DNA of 64,000 nucleotides from Diadema setosum. Taxonomy: Eukaryota; Echinodermata; Echinoidea; Diadematoida; Diadematidae. Under the pieces are notes generated by a model, which ran no database searches, was not told the origin of the DNA, and worked only from the letters and a program-made list of their open reading frames with translations. Of this stretch, positions 50,542-62,100 are shown in pieces. Within the stretch, counting starts at the first letter, position 1. Every line of letters begins with the position of its first letter. Made by a program: the position numbers and the translations under genes. The stretch spans positions 17,226,901 through 17,290,900 of the forward strand of contig NC_092699.1 in NCBI RefSeq assembly GCF_964275005.1. Direction: 5' to 3'.

Positions 50542-52310
50542 ATCCAGTTCCACCTTTTTATTTAGAAATGGTTAAGGTATGGCAGGAAATGGATAAATGT
50601 AGGAATTTTGAAGATGAAGTGATGAATCCAGTTATATTTAATAATAGAAAAGTATGTATAAAAGGGAAGAGTATTTTTGATTGTGATTTATATGAAAAGG
50701 GTGTTTATAATGTACATCATATTTTACAAGGAGGTTTTATTAAACCCGTTGGGTATTTTCGAAATTTAGGTATTATGGGAAATGGTATATTTAAGATAAA
50801 TGATATTTATAATGTTTTTCCAGAAAAGTGGAAAGAGTCCACAGGGAGTGTAAGGTTTCAGCAAATTGATGTATTAAATTATGATATACAGGTGAAGATT
50901 TTTGGTAAGATATTAGAATTTCAAAATATTAAGTCAAAAATAGTGTATGAGTATTTTGTTACAGCTTTACAAGAATTGTATACTCTGGAAATAGGATATG
51001 GTGAAGTGAAGTATGATTGCAGTGATAAGGAAATTAGAAATTTATTTCTTAGACCTAGAAGCACGACTTTACTTAGTAAACATAGGGAATTTCAGTTTAA
51101 GTTGTTACACGGGGTGATATATACAAGGGAACATTTGTTTAAGTTTGGTTTTGTGAATGATAATCTTTGTTCTTTTTGTCAATTGGAAAGGGAAACTTAT
51201 TCACATATATTTTTTGATTGTGTGAAAGTAAAGCCGATATGGCAGTTTCTTATTGAGTTTTATGATTTAGTTGAGTTAGAAGAATTAGAATGGAGAGATA
51301 TCTTTTTAGGTTTACGAGGTAGTTCAAATAGAATCAAATGCGTGAATGCCTTGATAATTTTGATGAAAATTGTAATATTTCGGTCAAGAGAACAAAATAA
51401 GTTACCCAAGAGGGAAAAGATAAAGAAATTTGTTTTGGATTTTATAGAGGAGGAAAAGAACGTTGCGGTTAAAGCAGGTAAGCTCGGTTTTCATTTGAAA
51501 AAATGGGAGCAGTTGAAACTTTCATAGAGTCAGATGTATGGTCAGTTTAGGTTTTAGCCGTTTTTAATGTTTAGGAATCGGTATATGTATCAGCATTATG
51601 GTGGTCACTTTTTTCCCCATGTAAAATGTTTAGTTAGCTTCGGTTTTAATTTGGTGTGTGTTTAACTGTCAAAGAAACAGGTAACCTAGATACCTCAAAT
51701 ATGCAGTGTGACTTGGCGTGCAAATGTTGGTGTTTGTGAGTGCGCACTGGTGGGTATGTTGTTGTTGTTTTGGTTGATGTCTAGTGCATATATGGGTGTG
51801 TGTGTGTGTGTTGAGGGAAGGCTACGGGGGGGGGGTATGTTAGTGGGGAAATAGGTGGGGATGGTTAGGGTCATAGGTAGATGTAGTTAGGTTAGAGTAG
51901 AGTAATGGTTAGCGGGGAAATAGGTGGGGATGGTTAGGGTTAGGTAGATGTAGTTAGGCAATGGTAGAATAATGGTTAAGGGGTCAGGCAGGAATATGAT
52001 TTGTTTTGATGATCACTACACACATATGGTTATTTTGTGCTGTACGGGGGGGGGGGGGAGGGGTGGTTGATAGGTTAGATAGAAAAAAATGATGAGTTTT
52101 GTTCGGTTAAGTAAAGAATGCTTTTTTTAAATATGTTTTAGGAACTGCTGTATTCTCAAGAGAGTGTAAGAGAATTTATATAATGAAGTGGATATTGAGC
52201 AATCTGATCAAGTTGATCAAGGTTTCTTTCCCTTTTAAGAGTTATACTTTATCTGATATATTTATGTATATAGTGTGTGCTCTGCCAAAAAAAAAAAAAA
52301 GAAAAAAAAA
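50542..52310 (+). mobile_element. L1/Tx1-like LINE 3' end, intact terminal frame
   Basis: One open frame of about 330 codons ends at the TAG at 51525-51527. It holds the post-RT segment with LFLRPRSTTLLSKHREFQFK, LLHGVIYTREHLFKFGFVND and the zf-RVT knuckle CSFCQLERETYSHIFFDC. It is homologous to the C-terminal half of the minus-strand element at 38.75-41.22 kb but is clearly a different, better-preserved subfamily. RT catalytic motifs are absent because the copy is 5'-truncated. The 3' UTR to about 52.3 kb has G-rich tracts (51.82, 52.05 kb) and ends in an A-rich tail. The extent could reach about 52.65 kb if the following similar sequence and second A tract belong to it. Confidence 0.87.
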
Positions 52311-53040
52311 AGAAGGAAGTTAAGTGAAAAAGTGATTGAGTAGCACACATCTCTTAGTCGGTGTGTGAGTGATAAGGCACTTTCGGATTGGCTTGATTAG
52401 GCTGATCAAAATAGCTTTTTTTTTTTTGAGAATTATGCAGATTTTTATGTCATTTCTTTTATAAAAACAGGGTATGATTTGGTAAAAAGAATCAAATATA
52501 TTGTACTGTATGTTTGAAAAATGATTTAGCAGCACAAGAAAGAAGAATACAGCTGCTTTCTTTTTTTTTTTTTTGATGGACGTATTGATTTTATTGTTAA
52601 TAGGGATTTCACATTGAATGAAACTCAAATAAAAGAATATTACAAAAAAAAAATGTATGTATGTATGTGTGTGTTTGTGAGGGTCGGGGGTTAAACACTA
52701 CATATATCTTTGCGGAAAATGCCCGAGTCATAAACTTAATTGTTTTTCCTTGGCTCAGGATCGAATACATACATAGTATCACTGAACAACCTGCCATACA
52801 GCTATTTTACACGCAAAATCTCATTGGCTTTTCTGAGCGGGCAATAACAAAACTATTGACCGATCGATAAAGATGACAGTCTAAACTTGGGCAATAAAGA
52901 ACAAAGTTGACCTACTCAGATGTGTGATACGGTTGATAATTGAAATCATCACACATATTTCAATATTTCTCTTTTATCTCAAATATCTCAAGTTGATAAA
53001 AATGAATATATCTCTCCTTTTTTTTTTGCCTTTAACGGCA
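52311..53040. other. Intergenic, A-rich repeats
   Basis: Two A/T homopolymers, a TATG microsatellite at 52.65 kb and unremarkable sequence. No exon recognised. Confidence 0.4.
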
Positions 53041-53419
53041 TTACATTAACCATTTGCAGATGAAACAGAAACCCATCTTTAGTGCATGAAGGTTCAAAAT
53101 AGTTCTACCATGTGAGTTAATAATTGAAACAACCAATGTAAAAATGTTAATCAGTATAACCATTGTTGAGTGTTGTTAAAATTGATATTCAAAAGGTGAT
53201 CAATAGTTAAAATAACATTGTTTCTAGCATAAACCGTCTGCAGTTATGGCTTGAAATAGTGATATCTCCTGATATTCTAGGTTTTATTGCGACATTTCTA
53301 TATGTTAGGATGTTTTGTGATACAACTGACCTATACACATCGTATGCATCAAATGTGACACATGTAACTCGAATATTTTCTTTTAATCACTGTTCCCAAT
53401 GGTAAACAGTACCTTTAAA
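53041..53419. repeat. MITE family 3, partial copy
   Basis: ACCATTTGCAGATGAAACAG at the left and CAATGGTAAACAGTACCTTT followed by AA at the right, collinear with the 6.46-6.83 kb copy. The right end keeps CCT-TTAA. Confidence 0.8.
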
Positions 53420-54729
53420 GTCTTCGTATATCCAGTATACATACATAGATACACACATATGTATAATTATGTATGTTGTATGTAATGTGTGTAAGAGAGT
53501 GTGTCGGTTGCCGCAGTGACATCTTTATTCTCGTCTGTATTTATGAGGAGGACACGATTGATTTTCTTCATTGTAATATTTCCCTATTTTCTTCTATACA
53601 CCCTGTCGTTCTTTCCCTTGGCAAATATTTGCATGATGAGGCATTATCAGTCACGCACAACGACTATCTCGCAGTACGTGCTGATAATAGAAATACATTA
53701 TAATGTAAAACTAATAATAGAAACAATTATCATGTCTCTATTCCGATTGTAGGCACATATAGGTTGAAAGTCAAGGCTATAGGGGATTTTTCCATAAAAC
53801 AATTTCGAAGTCAGGCTATTGAAATGAAGTGTATACATCCTTGGCAGAAGTCCTTGACATAGTCAACATCGAGACAATGGATTCTTTCGTGTCAGGATTT
53901 CACATCGATCTACTTTGATTTTCTCTATTGTCTTTGGTATGGCAAGTCACGACTCGTGATATCTTTGCAAAAACGAGCTGGAGGGGAGAACACAAGGATT
54001 CAGCAAAGCATGTCCTACGGTAAAATCTACCTCTTTTTAGTACTTGCATGATAACCGTCGTTTGTCTCCAAAAGGTGATATATTTTATGTACACTGCTAT
54101 GGATATATGTTTATATCGTCAATAACGTTATCATATATATATATATATACATATATATATAAATATGTATATATATATGTATATATATATATGTATATAT
54201 ATATATACATATATATATACATATGCATATACATATACATATAGATATATAGATATAACACATTATTCCTTCACAAATCAAAGCATGTAATAAACATTCC
54301 TAGCTTACTACCTACCCACAGGCAGGTAAGTACAAGGAAAGAAATACAATGGACCCGGTCCATTACAACAACACAGTTGACAAGGACGCAAATATATACA
54401 TACATAGTATATACATACATTTATATGATATTTATATACTCATGCATGTCCACAGTGAGTCTTTTGATATTGGTAAAATTATAGCAAACCAACAGGTCAT
54501 CTTTTTTTACGCGAAAACAGTCAGGTTGGTGTTTAATCAAATACTTCACAGGTTTTGAAAAAAAAACCACCAATATATTCGTTTGTTTTTGTTTCAGATC
54601 ATTTCACATCACCATCCGGTATAATCTTTGTACAACATGCCAGTATATTATCACCATCATTGCCAAGCTAAGTTCCCATAGTTAGGTAGGAAAACGGGAG
54701 CTTTAATTTAGCAGAAGCTGTGATTGGGA
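53420..54729. other. Intergenic with TA-rich microsatellite
   Basis: ATATAC/TATATG repeats at about 54.13-54.26 kb. The rest holds no supported gene. Confidence 0.5.
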
Positions 54730-54915
54730 GACCCCCCCCCCCCCAAAAAAAAAAAAAACAACCCACAAACAAACAAACAAACAAACAAACAAAACAAACA
54801 AACAAAAACAAACAAACAAACAAAAACAAAACAAAAACAAACAAACAAAAACAAACAAACAAAAACAAAAACACACACACAAAACAAAACAAAACAAAAC
54901 AAAACAAAACAAAAA
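54730..54915. repeat. Poly-C/poly-A junction and (CAAA/CAAAA)n
   Basis: A C run passes directly to an A run and then to about 150 bp of CAAA and CAAAA words. The Phe/Cys/Leu-rich frames on the minus strand are artefacts. Confidence 0.95.
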
Positions 54916-56169
54916 CATGTATGACCAAATGAAATAATCGACAACTGATATACTTTCCATTTTTTTTTTTCATTCATTCATAATCATGTATTCATATTCA
55001 ATATTAGGCCTATCTTCCACACATTCCACCCCTCTGGTCGTTTCAAATCGTACATTATCCTATTGCCTAAATAGAAACCCAGTATAAGACTGGTGTAGTA
55101 TACGCAGACATCAGAGTCTCGCAAGAAACAAGGCAAATTTTACCGACAAATAAACAACATATGAAACTGAAGGAGCGTGTAGAGGTGCATGCATATCCCT
55201 TAAATATCTTGCTCATATGGGAAGGAACGTGGTAGCATAGCCCTATGCAGAAGGTCATACTAATTGGCCTTATTGTATACAATCTGGCAAACAAACAATC
55301 AAACACAAAAATTGGCTGCTGACAACATAGTAGTATACAAGCAAAGTAGCATAATAGTATAATGTCAGTGCATTGTATCTTGATATACCATGTGTAGTCT
55401 GAACGTGACAGCTTTAGCGCAAAACACTTCAACATCTAGCCCAATGATGCTGATCCCACTCCTAATGAAACCGCCACTCTCCAAACACACACGCGTACTC
55501 TTTTTTTTTTCAATAATCTTTTTTTTTTCTGATTCCATATAATGCAATGAAAATGTACACAATTTTAATGTGTTAAAATATTGAACAAAACAGTCATTTT
55601 TTTCCTATATACATACAAATCAACTCATTACTATGAAAAAAAGAATAACTGAAAACATATTTCACATGAATTTGATATTAAATTATCGTGAGCAGAGTAT
55701 AACGTATAGTCAAACAAAGTGAAGACATAACCTTTCGGTATCCATTACTGTATGTAAAAAAGCAAACCGACAAAAAACCCCCCTGTCCACCTGTGCCCAG
55801 TATCTAACCCTTAACTCGTCCCACTTAGCCCACTATGTTCCCACATAATTATTAATACCTACCTATATATCATGAATCACGCATGCATACACGCGTTGCA
55901 CATACTCACCCTTGCAACAGCACCGACAACTAGTAGAGGCCTATGCAGTTTTTCCATAGGTTGAATTGTGCCATAGCAGCTGCGTAAGTGTCGAGATCGA
56001 AAAACATTATAATGATCTCAGCAGTAAGACAATTCAACACAGTAGGAAGTATCAATCATCATTACACCATCTGATAAGACTGGATATCGTTTACCTCTAA
56101 AATAGCCCGAACACTTGGCCCCAAGACCCTCATAATCGGGTTCGATGACGGTTGTCTGCCGCTAAGACC
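54916..56169. other. Region upstream of the lipoxygenase gene
   Basis: AT-rich, without recognisable exon. GC content rises near 56.1 kb as the first coding exon approaches. The promoter and transcription start could not be placed. Confidence 0.4.
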
Positions 56170-59100
56170 ATGGGCGCTGCACTTTTTAGTCGCCAGAACG
56201 GAATCCACTACCTGGTCGTCGTGAAAACTGGCGACCGGCTTGGCGTGGGAACCAACTCTGACGTTTACATCGCCTTCCACGACAAGATCGGTCACAGGAC
56301 ACGCGACATCACGTTGAACAACCCCATGCGCAACGATTTCGAGCGCGGGCACGCGGACGAATTCGACGTCGACATCGAAGACAAGGACTTCCGTGAGCCG
56401 GAGTTCATCGAAATCTGGCGCGACGGTCAGCTCTTCGACGACGAATGGTACTGCGAGTTCGTCAGGGTGCACTGCCTCCAAACGAGGAGAGAGCACGTGT
56501 TTCCCGTTCACAGGTGGGTGTCGTCGACTACGCGGCTGACTCTACGTGAGTACGACATGGTCCTGCCGCAGCATGACTCGATGAAAGATCAGAGAACCAA
56601 GGAACTTCGGCAAAAGCGGATGATCTACCAAACCGTGAGACACAAACAAACATCGATGCTGCTTGTAAGTCGGCCTTTTTCCCTCTCCTCGCTTTCCTCT
56701 GGAATAAATCCACACTGTTTCTTTCATTTTTAAATGTGAAACGATAATGTCTAATAGCATGGATATGTTTTTATTGCATGAATTCATAAGGAAATCTGTG
56801 CACTTTAAGGCGACGGGAATTTTGACCGCAAATTTTGAATGCATAGGACAGATCAGATAAACCTTTGAGCAAAACCAGACAATTAAGGATTATGTTCCCG
56901 AGGGCCCTCTTGATCACGTGACCAATTCAACATTTCATCATTCATTTCATAAGTATCCTGTCATGCAGTCCGATGAGTTTCATTTACCCCTCCTAAGAAC
57001 TTTATTAGCGAAAAAAAAAAAACCCATCCAAATACACATTCCCTATTTTTTTTTTCTCTAGTTAGCGAATCAAAAAAAAAAAAATCCCTTTATCGAGTTG
57101 TTTTAAATGTTAGTTGAAACTTTTGATTTTGCGTTCCTTACGAGGTATTAAATTTGTATGTCCTTTATTGTTTGGTTTCAAACGTTTCTTTATCTTGCTG
57201 GGTTTTCTACGTGCATATATACTTTGCTTTTCTTTTACTGTGTTGAGCTTGCGCCTCGCTCGGGCAATCTCTGTCGTTTGATGTAACCAGTTACATGTTA
57301 AACCATGTTAAACCAGCTGTTTGTGCCCTCAAATTCTGTCACTGTGTTTATGACCTATATTCTTCCTTCTTTCAAAAGACAGTTGGGCGAGGTAACAGCT
57401 GGTATTTCAATTTTCTCTGCCCTGTAACTGGTTGTTGAGTGTCTTTTTTTTTTTGGGGGGGGGATTTGCAGGTGCACGTGTTCCTTCCTTAATACACGCA
57501 ATGTATAGATTTCTAATACTTTCTAAACCGTATCATTGTTATTATATATTGAGTCATATTGTTATTATTGCCAGAACGACAATGGTTCATCCGCCTACAG
57601 CATGTGGCTTATCCGACCCCAAATCTGCATTTGAGAAGAATTTGCTATATAACTGTATAATTGTACTTTTTTTCTCTATGTCTCGGTCATTGTTGTACCC
57701 GTGCTCCCCATCTTAATCTTTAACTCGATTTTAATTGGGACCTACGCTCAACAAGCTCGCTTTTAAGTAGGTTCCTTCATATTTCTTTAGCATTTTTTCA
57801 CAGATTCCAAACCTCATAGATCGACCACTATATGTTTTATATATTTGCAATATTTTATGTATGTCTCCAGCTTGATATCATGTACTTCATTTAATTTTGT
57901 TATATTTGATGTATTTTTTCATCGAGAAATATGAAAATAAATTGAAATTGAAAATTGAAATTGAAATCTACCGGATGTACAATACGGAAAACATAAGTAT
58001 ACTGTAATAATTTATATACATTTAAGTGACCGACAACCAAAGAGGACGAAAATGGAACACGACCCTTTTTCGTCTTTTTGTTTCTTTGATCATTTATAAT
58101 CTTTCAAATACATTGAATTTATTCCTATCAATTCTAAAGGGTTACGACTAATCGCTTGCAAATTCTGAGCATGCAGTTTTGTTTGATACAATAAAGATGA
58201 TTATCCTCATTCCTTGTTGTTAAGACACATCGTTTCAATGTAAGGGGGTTTATAGATGACATTAATTTTGGATGTCCCATAGAGGTCAAGAAAATGATTA
58301 TCACAAACGTTTCGCTTTATCGAGAATGTACTCACAAATTTTCGTCTTTTTCTTTGGCGCCATCATCAATTCTAGTGTAAAGAACTGCCTTCTGATGACA
58401 CGTTCTCCACCCACCACAAGGTACGTTCACATGTTCAAAAACAGTCTAAGAATAATCTTTCTTTCTTTCTTTTGCTATTGCTAAACAAGTCATGTGTGGA
58501 GAAATTGTGTTGAAATCAGGTTTTCCGCATTATCTATCATTCATGACGGTATTGTTATTCACACTGCTAATTGCTGAAGCTGCTTGTTCTGGCAAGTATA
58601 AATGCCGTAACGATCTTTGTCATAACAATTATGCTAGTAATGCTCAGAATTAGCAATAACCTGCGGTAGTACTGATGATCACAGCTCACAGCAACAAAAA
58701 CAGATAAAGCAGTGCACTTCCAGTATTACTAAGTATTATAGTACCTGGGCCAAGTAAAGCTACTGTCATTCTAATATAATATGGTGGCACGACGTAGGCC
58801 TAATTAAGCTCAACCGGGTGCACGTCACGAGTTCGACACCCACGAATCATACAGCCCACAGTTCATGCAGCCCATTAGTCACACAGCCCACGAGTCATAC
58901 AGCCCATGAGTTCGACACTTAGCAAATAGGGCCCAGGAGTCCGCCACTAGGCAGTCAAGACCCACGAGTTCGACATTAAGCAAATAAAGGCCCACGAATT
59001 CGACACTATGCAAACGAGGCCCACGAGACCGACACATAAAGCCCCGTGATGTGATGTCGAATTCGTAGGTCGTTTTTACCCAGTGTCGAGCTCGTGGGCC

Positions 59101-62100
59101 CACTTTAATTAGAATTATTGACAAATCAGTGTTCACAGACGTTACTGTTTTTCTTATTCGTTACCTTGAACATGTCGGTTGCTCTAGTCCTTCTTTGTGG
59201 CAGTAAATATATATATATATATATATTTTTTTTTTGTTGTTGTTGTTGTTCAACATTCATGAAGAGGGGAAAAGAGTGGTAGGCGAAATAGTCAGTCACA
59301 ACACGGTCCATCAATTTTTAACACAGTTGAATGATGGAAACGTCACCACAGCAATGTCCACTTCCAGCACATATTTGAATGTATGACCACTGAATAAATC
59401 CATTCTGGCAAATCACCACAATGGAATAGAATTCCTCATCAGGAATGAGGTTTATTAAAGAGAGTGTGTGCAAATTTTTGGTCATTGAGGTTCGGACACC
59501 TTTTTTTAACACGTTAGTCCGGGCCATTCAGTCACGTCAATATGCAGGCGTCACACCGGTAGCGCGTCTGCCTCACAATCCTAAGGGCCCGGGTTCGAAC
59601 CCGAGTCTGGACTGAGCAATGTTGTGTGTTATCATACTGTCCCCTCCAGCAAGAGGCAAAACACTCTGTCCCTGGGATAGGACATAAAATGGAGGTCCCT
59701 TGTATGAGAGAGTAACAACTCATACAAGTAAAAGATCCCGCTTCATTAATTCATTGCAAAGAGCAGGGTGTTTAACCAGGTGAAGTGGTCCCACCTCACA
59801 TCCAACTGGACCCCATGGAAGACCAGTTTAACGTAGTTGAATATCGGCTATCCAGCCATTTTAATTTCTCAGATGGAAATGAACAAACAGAAAACCAAGC
59901 AACACCGAGCACACATGCTTGGACATGCGATAAAGGGAATGCCTCTGATCATATAGACATCGGGTCATTCTTGAGAGCATTGGTAGAGATGAGGATTAGG
60001 GCTTTCAACTTTATTTTCGAGATACCAAGAAACCACTGTATTAGATATCTCAGCTATTACAAAAGCAATTTTTATCAAATAAATGTTGAATCCCTCTTGG
60101 AATTACGTGCTCTTTCATATCTTATAAGAAATTTCTCATGATCTCACGTAAAAATGTTACAAACCTGAAGTTAAGTCTCAACCAAAACTATGCGATCCAC
60201 CGCCGTTAGAGCTTCTCAGGCACCGGCAGGCAACTTCGTGTTGTCATCGTGTTTCCTTCAGTTAAAGCTCTTGATAAAGACTCGCGTCTTTATGTGGTCT
60301 TCGTGAGTAGTTCGGGTGGCATAGCGCGCCCTTCTGTAGACATCGTATTTGCTTCGGCCATTGATTGGCTTTTGACCAAGTTCGGGGTCAGCTTCGCACA
60401 AAATTTAAAATTCCACATTCGTATGGCCATCAATTTCGGGACAGTGTGACGCAACCGCCAAGGAGGGATGTAAGGAAGGGGGGGGGGGGGTAAAACCTCG
60501 TCTCTCACGTTATACTTTTTTGTTTCCCCCATTTTCTCGACAGCTGAACTTCGCGAGTAATGTCGTGAAGCTCAAAGTGGCGACTAATCTGATTGATATC
60601 ACCACGGATTGTTTCACGTCTCTAGAAGATGTCAAGAGCATCTACCGTCCGCCTCTCCTACCCGTTCCCACGGTGAGTGCGTTGACCAGTAGAATCGTGC
60701 TTATACAGGGGCTCGTGAAGCAATAAGACAAGATCAATTTGTAACAGCAGCAGATGAAACAATATGGATGGTTTGGATGGTAAAATGACTTTGAATTTGA
60801 AGAGCTCGATAGCTAAACTGGTTAAGCACTATTTTCAAGATTTTAAAGTATTCAGTCAATAATCAGATAGTATAAAGCAAAATAAAACCTTTCCAGTGAT
60901 ACGTTACATGTAACATAACAAGGAATATCCTTGTAAGTTAGGATACAAATATCCCATATTTTCTTCATAATTCCTCGTTTTTATTAGCTTTAAATCGCAA
61001 ATATCTCAACCAAAATCAAAAAAGTAAGATTTTTTTTCCCTCATCTAGTTATAATACCCGGCAATGATAACAGTCACGTTCCAAAACCCCACTAAAAATA
61101 ATGGTATTGATAATTATATACCTGTTTCAAGAGGGACATAGTGGGCAAACAGGCTTTTACAAAGGTGAACGCACACAGGACTCTTGGTTCAAATCCAGGA
61201 CCCTTTAGTCTTAAACCTGATCCATATATAACCTTATCCACGGTGTTTCCGTAACTCTATGAGTCAGTTCGTAATTAGCTCGTGTGCACATGTACAGATA
61301 ATCGTTCTCTTTCCTCAGATTGTTTATATAGGTACTTGACTCATTTTTCAAAGCGACATAAAGCATAAGCTTTCCTGATGTAACAATACAACATATACGG
61401 ATTAATGAAAAATCAACTTGATCTTAAGGCCCGGTCCCACTGCACTTACGGATGCAAAGAGGATGTAAAACGTAAAAAAGATCTTGCCATCCGTTGGAAA
61501 ACGCTATGCATCCGCTGTGTACTCATCGCATACGTGTTTCATACGCTCTATCCACCGAGCATCCGTCCATGGTGATTTCATCCGCGCAAAAAGTTTTAAA
61601 GGCCCGGTCCCACTGGCCGACGGACACAAAGCGTATGCAGAAAGGACACAGCGGACGAGCAAAATTTCGGGGATGGCTTCATCCGCTTTCATCCGCTCCA
61701 GAAATTGACAAAATTGGCGAAAATTGGCGGTAACAGAACGGAAATAGAACGGACGTGGGTAGTATGTAGCGGGGATGTTAAACGGATGTTCATCGGAAGC
61801 CTAGCGGATGAAAGCGGATGGAAGGGGATGACAGCTCCGAAGGGGTTACCGGAGATAATTGCGAAACGGACGCATAGCAGAAAAAGCGGATGCAGAGTGG
61901 ATGCAGAGCGGATGCAGAGCGGATGCAGAGGGGATGCTTTCGAAATGCTTTTATATACGAGATGCATACGCTTACATCCTTTCTATTAACGTGCTATTAA
62001 CGATGTAAAGACGTTCCACGTACCATATCTTTCCTCCCTCTTTCCGTTTTTAGCTGCAGCGGATGTGAGTTGCGAGGATGCAGAGAGGATGCAGCGGACG

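Noticed and set aside
54668-54977. Phe/Cys/Leu-rich frames suggesting a membrane protein
   Set aside because: Antisense reading of CAAA/CAAAA simple repeat next to a C/A homopolymer.
56062-56511. Minus-strand open frame of about 150 codons
   Set aside because: It is antisense to lipoxygenase exon 1, whose plus-strand PLAT domain is unambiguous.
59548-59620. Functional tRNA gene
   Set aside because: A and B boxes are present but the acceptor stem does not pair and a SINE body follows.
59785-60141. Missing lipoxygenase linker exon (a [11 protein letters not shown]-like stretch)
   Set aside because: Slight resemblance to the linker, but it overlaps the SINE end and runs into a MITE copy, without a matching donor.
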